Notes: generated by a model not told the origin, from the letters alone. DNA of 64,000 bases from Candidatus Zhuqueibacterota bacterium (GCA_016927835.1 JAFGMA010000045.1:1-64000), one strand, 5' to 3'; shown: positions 48,895 to 59,743, counted from the stretch's first letter. Program-made: numbers and translations.

Positions 48895-51800
48895 ATGAAT
48901 TCACAAGCAATTTCAAAGCACGTGACGTACCTGTGTCTGTTTTTCCTGATGCTCGTTTTTGCCATGTTCCAGCCGCCAGCGCTGGCAGGAAAACCAGATG
49001 AAGGACGTGAAAATCAACTCGAAATTGAGCATGAATTATCACTGGCTTTCGAGACACCGCATACAAAATGGGCGAAGCCTTATGCCGGAGGCAAAATCCG
49101 GACACTGTTTATCACCACGCAATTCCAGGGCTGCATTTATACCCGCGAGATTATCGAGTTGTTGCAGCGCTTTGACCTGGATGCCGATGCAATCTATTAC
49201 CGGCAGCAATATGGTCGCCTGCTGGGTGATAACAATCCGAAATGGTACCACGATATAAATGCCGGTACAAAACGGGCGATCCGCCTTCTCGAAAATCCTT
49301 ACGACGTATATTTTGTCAACCATCTCGAGCTAAAAATCCTCCCCGAAACGGTTCGGCAAAAAATCATGCAAGCTGTGAAACAGGGAGCCGGACTGGTCAT
49401 GGTCGCCAAAACTGATAGCGCGCTGTTTCTCCCGGAGAAAAAACTCGATAATAGCGCCGCACTCATCGCAACTGGCGATTGTTATCAAATCGGAGCTGGT
49501 CGGGGAGTTCTGCTGCCGGCAAGAAAAAAACTGGAATATCACGCCGGCTGGGAAACCGAATTCGACTATCAAATGGAGCAATGGGGGCGCGCCATTTTCT
49601 GGGCAGCAAACCGGCTCCCGAGTACTTCGTTGGAGGTGAGCCTGAATTCCGCTGTGATTACAAGAGAGAACTTGCCTGCTCTAGCGATCACGCTAATCTG
49701 GCGCGATGCTCCTTCCGATGCCAAATTGCAAACAGTGATTCGCCGATGGGACGGCGAGAAAATTGCCCCGGCGCAACAAGCGTGTTCAGCAAAAAATTCT
49801 ACCGTCAAACTGGACATTCCCCTGCTGCGCGCCGGCAGCTATCACTTCGATGCCTTCATCACCAGCGAACACGGCAATGAGGCGTGGCGCACCGTCCCTT
49901 TCGAAATTACAGCCAGCCGCTCAATTGCGGCAGTGGAGTTGGAAAGAGACTGGGGAGAAGTTGGCGAAATACTGAATGGAAGCATTCAGCTTTCGGAACC
50001 GATGGATTCGGGCGATCAAATCCGGGTGCAATTGATCGATCCGCATGGCAGGGTGATCGCGCGCAAAGATTTCAAACGGATCAAAGGCAAGCGGCAGGCG
50101 TTCGACTTTCGCATAGAATCCTGGATGCCCATGCTGCTGCGCGTTGAAGCGAAATTAATGCGGCAGAACCATGATGTTGCAGCGGACGAAACATATTTCC
50201 GTGTAACCAAACGCCACCGTGGTCAATATCATTTCTTGGTCTGGAATTATCCCGGCGGCGATTTGGCGCCGTACGCTGTTGCCAGCATGGCGAAAAATGG
50301 TGTCACTGCGATTCTGCAAGGTGGCAATCCCCCATTATTTCTCTCGGCATATAACATGAGTTACATCCCGTACACGACGCGAATATGCGCCAACACCCAT
50401 TCTGTAACTGGAATGCTCGATTCAACCGGTATTCTGCTGGGCGGCTGTTACAACGATCACGCCCGGATGCTGGAGCGAATCAACACCGTTATTGACTATT
50501 ATAAAGAGTCCCGAAAGCATGGCGTGCTGGCATATTCGCTGGGCGATGAGAATGCTGTTCGCGCATCGTGTCTCAGTCCGCATTGTCTGAAAGCGTATCA
50601 GGAATATCTCAAGGAAATTTACGGAACCATCCAGGCGCTGAATGACGAGTGGGAGACAGATTATCAGCATTTCGAACAAATTCAATTATCCGAAGGGGAT
50701 GCCCTGCCCGCCCCGAACGCGCCTCGCTGGTTCAAAACCTACTATGACGAGCGGCTGGAAAAACACCATACGGATACGGATAACCTGAGTGACATCCAGA
50801 TTAAGCATGGCGATAAAAATGATGAAATGCTGGCGTTGCAGGCGGAAAATTTTGCACGCTGGTACGACCGTCAAGCATTTCAAAATGTCAATTACAGTGA
50901 GTTGTGTAAAAAGTATGCTGCTGCGTTTAAAGCAATCGATCCGCTGGCGTGGACCGGATTTGAGGGAACGGATAGCTACTCCATCAGGCGGCACACCACA
51001 CGCTCGCGCCAGGGAGGTGATGTGGATCTGTTCGTCCGGGAACTCGACTATTTTGGCCCGTATCATGGACCGGCAAATGAGTTGATTCGCTCGATTGCGC
51101 CTCCGGATTTCCCGACCGGCAATTGGATTGGCTACAATAAATTCGCGGGACCGCTGCTTCGGGGATATTGGGAGCAGATTACCAATTGCCTGAATACGGT
51201 TCAATGGTGGCGTTGGGATAATCTGGAAGGTTATCACGGCTTTCTAGCGCCGCATTTTGCGCCTTATCCCGCTTCGAAAGAATTAATCGATGATTCGAAA
51301 ATTGTCCGGGATGGACTGGGAACGCTGTTGATGAAGTCGCGCATGCAGGACGACGAGATCGCCATGTTGTATTCGCTCCCGTCCACCTATATCGCGCATT
51401 TTGATGGCAACCGCGAGTATGGCGATATTGTGCGCGATCATCAGAGCTGGTTCAAGATCATTCACGATTCGGGACTACAATTCCGCTTTGTCACCGATCG
51501 CATGCTGCGGCTGGGAGAGTTCGATGCATCTCATTACAAAGTACTCATCCTGCCGCTGGCATTTGCCATCGGCGAAGAGGAGGCTAGTGTAATCCGGGAA
51601 TTCGTCCGCAGCGGCGGCACGGTCATCGCTGACGTGCGCACCGGCATTTATGATGAGCACTGCAAGCCGCTGGCTCAAGGCGTTTTAGATGACGTTTTTG
51701 GAATCAGGCGCGAGGGCAAGAAAGACGCAGTTTTCATCGATCGTCTCAATATCGACAGCGAACTCGAAGGTCAGCGCCTGAGCTTGCGCTGGGGAAATTG

Positions 51801-52560
51801 GGAAGGCGTGGATATCAATCCCAAAATGCGGGTCGATCCCGCCGTCAAGGTGAGTACCGGAAAACCGCTCGCAACCGCATATTATTATCATTTCTGGATC
51901 GCCGGCGCACCTGCCTGTATCGTGAATGATTTCGGAAAAGGGCGTGCGGTCTACCTGAATTTTTCAATCCTCGATGCACCGGTGCAATCCTTGATCGAAA
52001 AGCTGTTCGCCCTCGCGGGGATCAGCGCACAAATTGTTGTGAATCAAGAAGATGGCGCCCGACCGGAAAACCTTGAAATCACCCGCTGGCAGAATGGCGA
52101 CGTATCGCTCGTTTCGCTGTTCGGCGAACATGAAGGCGAAGTCCGGGTGACGCTTCCGCAAGAACAATATGTCTATGATTTAAAACAACATACTGTGCTG
52201 GTTCGGGTCAAGCAGTTTGTCACCAACTTGCGACCAAACCGGGCATCATTTTTCGCACTGTTACCGGTGCCGGCTCCCGAAGTTGAATTGAAACCTGAAA
52301 AATCTAAAATACGACGCGGAACGGTTCTCAATGCAACGGTGAGCGTGCCCGATGCAGTCGGCAAACATGCTGTACGCATCCGGGTATCAACGCCCGATGG
52401 CAAACCGGCGGATTGGTTCGATCAGGTGCTTATTGTGGACAAAACGCCGGTTACAGTCCAATTGCCATTCGCATTTGACGATCCTTCGGGCAAGTGGAAA
52501 ATCAGCGCCATTGATTTGGTTACCAACAAGCCGGTCATTGCAGAAGTAACGTGCAATTGA
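48895..52560 (+). CDS. GH42-like beta-galactosidase-type secreted glycosidase
   Basis: Signal peptide; AYSLGDENAVRASCLSPHCLKAYQEYLKEIYGTIQALNDEWET; FGPYHGPANELIRSI; FVRSGGTVIADVRTGIYDEHCKPL (trimerisation-like domain). Confidence 0.7.
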   Translation: MNSQAISKHVTYLCLFFLMLVFAMFQPPALAGKPDEGRENQLEIEHELSLAFETPHTKWAKPYAGGKIRTLFITTQFQGCIYTREIIELLQRFDLDADAIYYRQQYGRLLGDNNPKWYHDINAGTKRAIRLLENPYDVYFVNHLELKILPETVRQKIMQAVKQGAGLVMVAKTDSALFLPEKKLDNSAALIATGDCYQIGAGRGVLLPARKKLEYHAGWETEFDYQMEQWGRAIFWAANRLPSTSLEVSLNSAVITRENLPALAITLIWRDAPSDAKLQTVIRRWDGEKIAPAQQACSAKNSTVKLDIPLLRAGSYHFDAFITSEHGNEAWRTVPFEITASRSIAAVELERDWGEVGEILNGSIQLSEPMDSGDQIRVQLIDPHGRVIARKDFKRIKGKRQAFDFRIESWMPMLLRVEAKLMRQNHDVAADETYFRVTKRHRGQYHFLVWNYPGGDLAPYAVASMAKNGVTAILQGGNPPLFLSAYNMSYIPYTTRICANTHSVTGMLDSTGILLGGCYNDHARMLERINTVIDYYKESRKHGVLAYSLGDENAVRASCLSPHCLKAYQEYLKEIYGTIQALNDEWETDYQHFEQIQLSEGDALPAPNAPRWFKTYYDERLEKHHTDTDNLSDIQIKHGDKNDEMLALQAENFARWYDRQAFQNVNYSELCKKYAAAFKAIDPLAWTGFEGTDSYSIRRHTTRSRQGGDVDLFVRELDYFGPYHGPANELIRSIAPPDFPTGNWIGYNKFAGPLLRGYWEQITNCLNTVQWWRWDNLEGYHGFLAPHFAPYPASKELIDDSKIVRDGLGTLLMKSRMQDDEIAMLYSLPSTYIAHFDGNREYGDIVRDHQSWFKIIHDSGLQFRFVTDRMLRLGEFDASHYKVLILPLAFAIGEEEASVIREFVRSGGTVIADVRTGIYDEHCKPLAQGVLDDVFGIRREGKKDAVFIDRLNIDSELEGQRLSLRWGNWEGVDINPKMRVDPAVKVSTGKPLATAYYYHFWIAGAPACIVNDFGKGRAVYLNFSILDAPVQSLIEKLFALAGISAQIVVNQEDGARPENLEITRWQNGDVSLVSLFGEHEGEVRVTLPQEQYVYDLKQHTVLVRVKQFVTNLRPNRASFFALLPVPAPEVELKPEKSKIRRGTVLNATVSVPDAVGKHAVRIRVSTPDGKPADWFDQVLIVDKTPVTVQLPFAFDDPSGKWKISAIDLVTNKPVIAEVTCN

Positions 52561-52626
52561 CAGCAACAGCAATGCACGAATTGCACAGTGCCCGTTTTTA
52601 TCCCACAAGTTTCGAAAGGCTAACTC

Positions 52627-54594
52627 ATGTTTATGCGAATGATTACCGTTATCGGATTGCTCCTCGCCGGCATGTTTCACATTCAGGGATGCAAATCAGG
52701 AGGCGGTGAGTCATCGTCCTTTCAATTCCCGAAACAGGTCCGGATTTTAAAAGCGGAACATGTCCATTCAACCTGTTATGATTATGCCGTTTCAGAGCTG
52801 ATCAGATTGTTAGGGCGCATCCACATTTCAGCCCACGTTTCGGAAGAAGAATACGCTAAAGGCGCTTTTTGCCTGCGGATCATCGCGCCGGAAACGTCTC
52901 CTCAACAAATAGCGCCGGATGATTCTCAGCTATTTGCCGACGGCTATCTGCTTGACATTTCCGAAAGCCACATAACTCTCGTTGCAAGACAGCCGAAGGG
53001 AATCCTGAATGGTGTTTACGATCTGGCGGGGCGTCTGGGCTATTTATTTCTATTTCCCGGGATACGCGGCGAGTGGGAGCCAGTTGAAACGGATGGTGGT
53101 TTCGCATTGCCAGCGGGCAGGGAAATCATCAATCCGCGGTTTCGCCATCGAGGAATTTTCAATGGATCGTCGGAGAAGATTTGGGTTGAATATTACGCGA
53201 AGCTTCGATTCAACCTGTGCAATCCGCTCGATCCACAATTGGCAGAGAAGCTGGGCCTCCGAATCGAGGTGGGCGGACATGATCTGGACCAATTGCTGCC
53301 GCCCACTCTCTTTTCTGAATATCCGCAGATGTATCGGATGGCTCAACCGGAGGATTTTTTCGGTCAGCGCATCAATGATTATAATTTTTGCGTTACCCAT
53401 CCGAAGGCAAGGCAACTCATTCAGGAAAATTATCGGGAGAAACTGAAGCCCTTGCTGGAAAAAGGCGTCTACGCCTGGCATACCTGGCAGGAAGATTTGC
53501 CGGCTGGCGGTTGGTGCTATTGTCCCACTTGCCGCTCATTCACCGCTGCCGATCAGGCGATGCTCTCCATGCGCATGCTGGCTGACGTGATCCGCGAGGA
53601 TAAGCTGCCCATGCGTGTTCCCATGCTTGCCTATCACGACACCATGTTTCCCGGAAAAAAAATCGATGCGCCCAAAGAGGCATTTCTGCTGTTTGCTCCC
53701 CGTGAAAGATGCTACGCTCACGCCCTGGACGATCCCTCCTGCCCCAATAACCGCGTTCATAAACAGGCGCTGGGACAATGGGCAGCTAAATTCAACGGAA
53801 TTGATGATGCACATACCTTCGAGTATTATTTCGACCGTGTTCTGTTTCGAGGGCTTTATCCGTTTTTGCCGGAAGTTATTTTGAATGATATGCGAGTCTA
53901 CGAAGCCTTTGGCATTGAAACGTATACTGCGCTGCAGGTCGGAACCGTTTTCGTGCCCGAATTGGCGATGCGAAATTTTCCGGTGTTCGCCGAAGGAATG
54001 TGGAATAAAAATTTAAATGCGGAATTATTCATCCGCCAGCTCGCTCGAAAAATCCAGCCGAACCAACCGTCAATATGGGAAACCTATTTCACAAAATATG
54101 CCGGGGTTTATTCCCGGGTCATGCGCTGGTGCGAAAATGATATCGCAAGTTGGGCTGATTATCGCTGGCTCCCCGAAACCACCACTGACTTCGGCAGAGA
54201 AATGGCGCGCCTTTACAGGGAGAATGCTTCCGAGCTAAACCAAATCGCTGATGACCTGGCAGATGCCATCACGCCTGACATGCCGGAACGGGTGAAATCC
54301 TTTGCCCGGCATGAAGTGGCGCGGCTGCGATTTGAAGCGGCAGAACTCGAAGTGATGCACGTGCAGCAGAAAGCGGCAAACGCCATCGGGGCATATCTGA
54401 ATTCGGGTGATAGGGAAAAGCTCGAGCAAGGCATCGCCTGTATGCGCGAAACGCTGGCTCAATTGGAAAACAGCCAAGCCAGGGCAGAACAAACCGGCAT
54501 CAAAGCGGGTGATTATTATTATATGTACAACGAGTGGATCACCAAAGAGCTCAAAGCAAAAATCCGAAAATTTGAGCCTGACGCTGGACCATGA
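52627..54594 (+). CDS. DUF4838/GH67-like glycosidase lipoprotein
   Basis: Lipobox FHIQGC; ISAHVSEEEYAKGAFCLRIIAP...DGYLLDISESHITLVARQPKGILNGVYDLAGRLGYLFLFPG; WCYCPTCRSFTAADQAMLSMRMLADVIRE. Confidence 0.68.
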   Translation: MFMRMITVIGLLLAGMFHIQGCKSGGGESSSFQFPKQVRILKAEHVHSTCYDYAVSELIRLLGRIHISAHVSEEEYAKGAFCLRIIAPETSPQQIAPDDSQLFADGYLLDISESHITLVARQPKGILNGVYDLAGRLGYLFLFPGIRGEWEPVETDGGFALPAGREIINPRFRHRGIFNGSSEKIWVEYYAKLRFNLCNPLDPQLAEKLGLRIEVGGHDLDQLLPPTLFSEYPQMYRMAQPEDFFGQRINDYNFCVTHPKARQLIQENYREKLKPLLEKGVYAWHTWQEDLPAGGWCYCPTCRSFTAADQAMLSMRMLADVIREDKLPMRVPMLAYHDTMFPGKKIDAPKEAFLLFAPRERCYAHALDDPSCPNNRVHKQALGQWAAKFNGIDDAHTFEYYFDRVLFRGLYPFLPEVILNDMRVYEAFGIETYTALQVGTVFVPELAMRNFPVFAEGMWNKNLNAELFIRQLARKIQPNQPSIWETYFTKYAGVYSRVMRWCENDIASWADYRWLPETTTDFGREMARLYRENASELNQIADDLADAITPDMPERVKSFARHEVARLRFEAAELEVMHVQQKAANAIGAYLNSGDREKLEQGIACMRETLAQLENSQARAEQTGIKAGDYYYMYNEWITKELKAKIRKFEPDAGP

Positions 54595-54654
54595 CTAATT
54601 CTCAAAAATAGCTATTTTGCCGCTGGCTTTATAATCCTGGAAACGGAGCACTAA

Positions 54655-56802
54655 ATGTCAAACATGTCGGGATTTAAAAAACATGCCAGGGGACATACGG
54701 GCGTTTTCAGCAGCACGATCCCAGTCCCTGAAGTGCGCTACATGTCGGGCACAGTCGTTTATGTAGAATCGTTGATTGAAGAAAAATGGATCGGTCGCTA
54801 TTGGTCAGCGGATAGTCGGATAAATCTGCTGCAAGAGAGTTTGCCGGCAGAGGCATTCCATCTGAAACTAAACGATCGGATCCTGACAACCGGCTGGAAG
54901 TGGCAATACACAACCGAAGCGCCGCCCACCGAACGCGGCGCGCGCCACATCGCAGTTGAATTGTCGAATACCGAGAGTGCGGTTGATTTGAAATTGCACA
55001 CGCTGCTCGACGGAATCCCCGTGCTGACACGCTGGCTGGAAATTACCAATCATTCATGTGAGCATTTGCCGCTGAATGAAATTTCGCCCTGGTGCGGACA
55101 GCTCTGGCTCGGAGAGAATTTTGCCGCCGGGCATTTTGCTTTAGACGGATGGGCTTGCGAGGGCTGGTTCGAATGGATGCGCCTCCCCAAAGGTATCACT
55201 GAAATTTCCAGCACCAAAGGACAGGGACACGACGCGCCTTTTTTCATCCTGCGCAATGAAGTCACCGGGCAGTATTTTATCGGACATCTGGCATGGGCTG
55301 CCAACTGGATGATACACTTTGTGCGGAAAAATTAGGGTCTTTTCTTCGATGTCAGTCCCTGGGAGTTTCCGGTCCAGCGGGTACTTTCTCCCGGCGAAAC
55401 CATCTCTTCGCCGGCGCTTCACCTGGGGCATGTTTCCGGCAGCCTGGATGATGCAATTCAGGCGATGCACGATCACCTGCGAGAGTCTGTACTTCCCAAG
55501 CCGGTGGAAAACAAATCATTTCGCGTTCAATACCTGGTTCCGGCTGATCAGGGCTTTTATAAACCTTTTGACGAAGCGAGCACATTGAAATGCGTTGATA
55601 TTGCGCACGCCATAGGCGCAGAGCTATTTCTCCTCGATGCGTACTGGTGGGATTTCACCTGCGACTGGTTTCCGTCGAAAAACAGATTCCCCGCGGGAAT
55701 CGAGCCGGTCATTGATTCGGTTCGCCAGAAAGGCATGCTTTTCGGGCTGTACGTCGAAGCCGAGGGCGGGCGGGGCAACATCAAGGAGAGCCAGATTTAC
55801 AAACAGCATCCGGAGTGGTTCGGTCCGAAGGATGTGCTCAATCTGACCATCCCGGCAGCAGCGGAATGGATGGAATCGGAAATTTGCCGGCTGATTGAAA
55901 CCTATCAACTCGATCTGTACCGGATTGATTACAATCCATGTTTTACCTATCACGGTTCTTCGACAGTACGCCACGGTTTCACTGAAAATAATTACTGGCG
56001 TTATTATGAAGTTCTGTTTGAAATATACGAACGCCTGATCCGCAAATATCCGAACGTCGTATTTCAACAATGTGCTGCCGGCGGCGCTCGCAATGACCTG
56101 GGTATCGTCAGCCGCTTCCATGAGTCGAATGTCACCGATGGGTTGAGCATCCCGCGCGAACTCCAGGCTTATTGCGGACTGACGCTGGGATTGCCTCCGG
56201 ATATTCTCATTATGCTCCACGGCGCCGATGGCGGATTTGGCTACGATAAGCCTCAAAATCTGGACACTGTTTTGAGGCTCACGTTTGCCCTTACAACGCC
56301 GCAGATTTTCATCGCGTCAACCGCGCCTTCGCTCGAAGAGTTGCACCCGGAGCGACTCGAGCGATTTCAGCATTACAGCAGGATCTATAAAGAATTCATA
56401 CGCCCGATTCTGCCAACATGCCGCATGTTCCACCACCATCCGGTAAACGCAACCGACGGCGTTGATTCGGGTCCCAGGTTCGCAGTTGAATTCGCTGATC
56501 CCCAACGTACAAAAGGCTGGGCAGTTATCATCCGAATGCGCAACGGGAAAGGCGATACGTTTGTTCCCTGGTATTTCAGCAAACCGGTGCGCGATGAAAC
56601 CGGAATGGATGAGCTATATGCGGATGACACCTATCATTTTCGCCCGCGGGGATTATCACCGGATAAAATGTACCGCATCACTTTCGATAGCTGGAATGCC
56701 AGCGTCGAATTGAGCGGTTTCCACCTGCTGCAGCAAGGATTGAATATTCTCCTCGAAAATATCGGCATGTCGGAATTAATTCTGTTTGAAAGCATCAGTT
56801 GA
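54655..56802 (+). pseudogene. GH36 alpha-galactosidase-like gene interrupted by one in-frame TAG (55333-55335)
   Basis: Frame continues either side: IGHLAWAANWMIHFVRKN-TAG-GLFFDVSPWEFPVQRVLSPGETISSPALHLGHVSGSLDDAIQAMHDHLRESV; C-term LYRIDYNPCFTYHG, QQCAAGGARND. Confidence 0.8.
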
Positions 56803-57084
56803 TCCTCAAGCCAAAATGCGACTGGCGACAAACGCGGATCGGCAGAGCGATTTTTTTTCAAACTGCTGCGGCAAATTCACGGATACGCTTACAGATTGGA
56901 GGCATTAAGCACTATTTCCCAGTTGAAAGTCAGTTTAAGAGGCGGGATAAATTAACTTGCACATTTTACGTAATAATAATTATAATAAATAGCCACTTAA
57001 CCTGGATTATTCATATAAATTGAGAACATCAGAATTTTCGGGGATTATGCGGTAGTCAGACGAAAAAGCAAACAAAAATAATTT

Positions 57085-57171
57085 AGCCACCGATTTTCAC
57101 CGATTTAACACGGATAAAAGCAACATATTATATGCAAGAAATCTGTGTTTTATCAGTGCCAATCCGTAGCT
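57085..57171. repeat. Imperfect inverted repeat AGCCACCGATTTTCACCGATTTAACACGGAT ... ATCTGTGTTTTATCAGTGCCAATCCGTAGCT
   Basis: 31-nt arms, about 22/31 positions complementary; matches the 'CCGATTTAACACGGAT' style of dispersed intergenic repeats. Confidence 0.6.
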
Positions 57172-57458
57172 GAAAAAATGTATACGTTTTAATTAAAAAC
57201 CATCCATTGCGAGCGCACCGGATCGGCATTTAAACTGAAGTTCTCTTATAGCATGACGCTCATTGAATCATTCATTTAAATTCAGGCTTAAAACTGAATT
57301 CAATTTGCGTCATCAGGCTAATTATCTGTCATTTTGTTAGATACAAAATAAGAATCAGCTTATAATGAATAATTCAAGTTAAGAAAATTAAATGGGAACA
57401 TATTTTATCCCACATCCTTAGCAAAACGATCAATCAGGATGCTTTGGCAATTCTTAAA

Positions 57459-57483
57459 GGAATAAAAAATCCTGTTTTATTCC
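57459..57483 (+). promoter_or_regulatory. Leader hairpin 1
   Basis: GGAATAAAA-AATCCTG-TTTTATTCC, perfect 9-bp stem. Confidence 0.55.
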
Positions 57484-57513
57484 GGCGTCGTACAAGGTGT
57501 AATCAAGCAGTTA

Positions 57514-57544
57514 CTGGTTCCAAAACTTCTGTTTTGGAAGCCAG
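57514..57544 (+). promoter_or_regulatory. Leader hairpin 2
   Basis: CTGGTTCCAAAAC-TTCT-GTTTTGGAAgCCAG, 13-bp stem with one bulge. Confidence 0.6.
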
Positions 57545-57654
57545 GAGGCATTGCAAATCGTGAGAGCAACTATCGATTAAACCATTACATACAGGCGATG
57601 AGTTTGCTTGATTTATATAATTCCACATGAATTAGCAGAGGGAGGAAAACCAAA

Positions 57655-59568
57655 ATGAGTAATTCAGCACCCGAAAAGAAAAAGTCCGCCACAGCGCAGC
57701 GAATCATCCGCGGCTGGAAAAGCTGGGCGATTCCCTGCCTGGCATTGGGACTCGGATGGGGCATTCGCGGCTCCTTCGGAGGTCCGTTTGGCGCGATGAT
57801 TCCCGGTGTGATGCTTGGTACAGCACTGGCATTTGTCGCCGGCTGTACCTGGCGCCGCGCCTTGTTGGTCATCGCAATGAGCATGCTGGGCATGTCCTTC
57901 GGCGGAAGCCAGACGATTGGTCAGACGGTGGGGCACACAAAAGATGATCTCGAAACGCTGGTGCTCCCGCATGCGCAAACCATTGAGGTGAGCATCCTGC
58001 TAACGGATTCAACGCTGACCGGCGCGGCTCTCGATGAAAAATTCCAGTTGGTCCGGCGATACGATGCGCTTTTTTCCACGCGACTCGATTCCGGCACCGG
58101 AAAAACAATCCTGGTATGCAAGGATGAGTCTCACCTGCGCCGGGTCATCAGACGGCTGAAAAGAGAGATGGCATTCGATTTGGCAACACCGGTTGGCGGC
58201 AAATTGCAGCCGCTGACTATCGGATCCGAATACATGCCATTGTCTAGCTATTTGTCGAGTTTAGCAAAAGTGCTCATCGGGGCGATTCTGTTTTTGCTGA
58301 TCTGGAAATTTGCAGCTAAAACCGGCACTGGTTGGGCACGAGTCATTCGGATTTTTCTCGTCCTATTCGCTTCGGCTGCAAGCTTCCATTATTTAATTCA
58401 GCCAATGTTGGGTTTAAATTATGAGCGCATCCCCAATCGATTGATGCTGCACTGGTGGGGAATGCTCGGTTTAGCCATCAAAGGCGGGCTCTGGATGGGC
58501 ATGCCCGGCGTACTGATCGGAATGGCAGCCAGTCGCAGCCAATACACGGTGAAAGAAATTTTCCTGCTGCTCATTAGTGCTCTCGGTGCCGGGGCGCTTG
58601 GCATGCTCCTGCTCAATCGCCCGTTATCGTTTCAGGAAGGCTTGTTCCCACCGATTTACTTTTCCCGCTGGTGGGATGCCAAGCCGCGGACCGAAAGCTG
58701 GGCTGGACTCTGGGCGGCGTTGCTGCTGCTGTTGTTCTATGCGAAATATGTGAAAAAGGATCCCACCGCCCTCAAGATGGGGCTCTGGGGTATCTTTGCG
58801 GGTCAGGGATGGTGGATGGCAAATTATATCCAGGTCTGGGGACACTTCACATCGCTCTGGAATACCATGCGCTGGATCAACTGGTGGGGGTACATGGAAA
58901 TCGGCTTCGGACTGATCGCAGGAGCAATTTGGGGTCTGGGCTGGCAGCGGATTGAGCGCGACGATACAGATCCGGCGGTTCAGAAGCAGCCCGGCAAAGG
59001 CGTGCTCATTGCGCTTGCCATCATCATCATCGGGTGGATCGGTATCGAGTTCCTGGCGGAAGAAAATGTCATGCATCTTAAATGGTTCGGATGGAATTTA
59101 TGGACCAACTGGTGGTATGCCATTCTCATGCTGCTGCTGGTAACCACTGCCTGGCTGGAAACAAAATGGCAACTCGCTTTCATCCTGGTCTACTGCTCCT
59201 GGATTTCCACAACCAATGTCGGTCTCAAGCTGGTTGAAATCGGTCTCATCCCGCTCTGGGTATTGATTTCAGTGGCTGTGCTGGTGGTAGTGGGCATGGC
59301 TGCGCTAACCGTGCGATTTTATAAAAAGTCGATCTCGGTTGGCGCACTTGCGGCACTTCTCACCTGGATCCATATAATTTTCTTCTGGTTCAAGCATTAT
59401 CCCGAAAGCCTGTTTAACGTATCACAAGCAACCAAAGAAGCACACGGATTTTTCTATTGGTGGTACAGCGGCGGCAGCAACAGCCCTCTGCATATTATTA
59501 TGATTCTCATGCTGATAGCCTTTCTTATGTTGCTGCGCTCGCCGAAAGAAACACAACCAGTGGCTTGA
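57655..59568 (+). CDS. Trp-rich polytopic membrane protein of unknown function
   Basis: SD GAGGGAGGAAAACCAAA; many TM segments, e.g. LALGLGWGIRGSFGGPFGAMIPGVMLGTALAFVAG; WGHFTSLWNTMRWINWWGYMEIGFGLIAGAIWGLGW. Confidence 0.75.
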   Translation: MSNSAPEKKKSATAQRIIRGWKSWAIPCLALGLGWGIRGSFGGPFGAMIPGVMLGTALAFVAGCTWRRALLVIAMSMLGMSFGGSQTIGQTVGHTKDDLETLVLPHAQTIEVSILLTDSTLTGAALDEKFQLVRRYDALFSTRLDSGTGKTILVCKDESHLRRVIRRLKREMAFDLATPVGGKLQPLTIGSEYMPLSSYLSSLAKVLIGAILFLLIWKFAAKTGTGWARVIRIFLVLFASAASFHYLIQPMLGLNYERIPNRLMLHWWGMLGLAIKGGLWMGMPGVLIGMAASRSQYTVKEIFLLLISALGAGALGMLLLNRPLSFQEGLFPPIYFSRWWDAKPRTESWAGLWAALLLLLFYAKYVKKDPTALKMGLWGIFAGQGWWMANYIQVWGHFTSLWNTMRWINWWGYMEIGFGLIAGAIWGLGWQRIERDDTDPAVQKQPGKGVLIALAIIIIGWIGIEFLAEENVMHLKWFGWNLWTNWWYAILMLLLVTTAWLETKWQLAFILVYCSWISTTNVGLKLVEIGLIPLWVLISVAVLVVVGMAALTVRFYKKSISVGALAALLTWIHIIFFWFKHYPESLFNVSQATKEAHGFFYWWYSGGSNSPLHIIMILMLIAFLMLLRSPKETQPVA

Positions 59569-59689
59569 TTTGCCGGGGGGATAAATTGCTTGATATGGAA
59601 CGAAGTTGTAATTTATCGCCACTATTCACCAACTAAATCATTCCCGCGAAATTCCTTTTTTTGCCAAAGGACTGCCGCAAGCGCTGCGA

Positions 59690-59743
59690 TCAATAAAAAT
59701 ATTCCGGTGTTCTCACACAAAAGCAGTGTGAAAAGACCGGAAT
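59690..59743 (-). terminator. Intrinsic terminator (minus strand)
   Basis: ATTCCGGTGTTCTCACAC/GTGTGAAAAGACCGGAAT, 16/18 paired; minus-strand tail is ATTTTTATTG. Confidence 0.65.

Noticed and set aside
50686-51237. 183-aa antisense ORF within the GH42-like gene
   Set aside because: Antisense to a clearly coding frame with recognisable protein motifs.
55624-56256. 210-aa antisense ORF within the GH36 gene
   Set aside because: Shadow ORF; the plus frame has conserved GH36 motifs.
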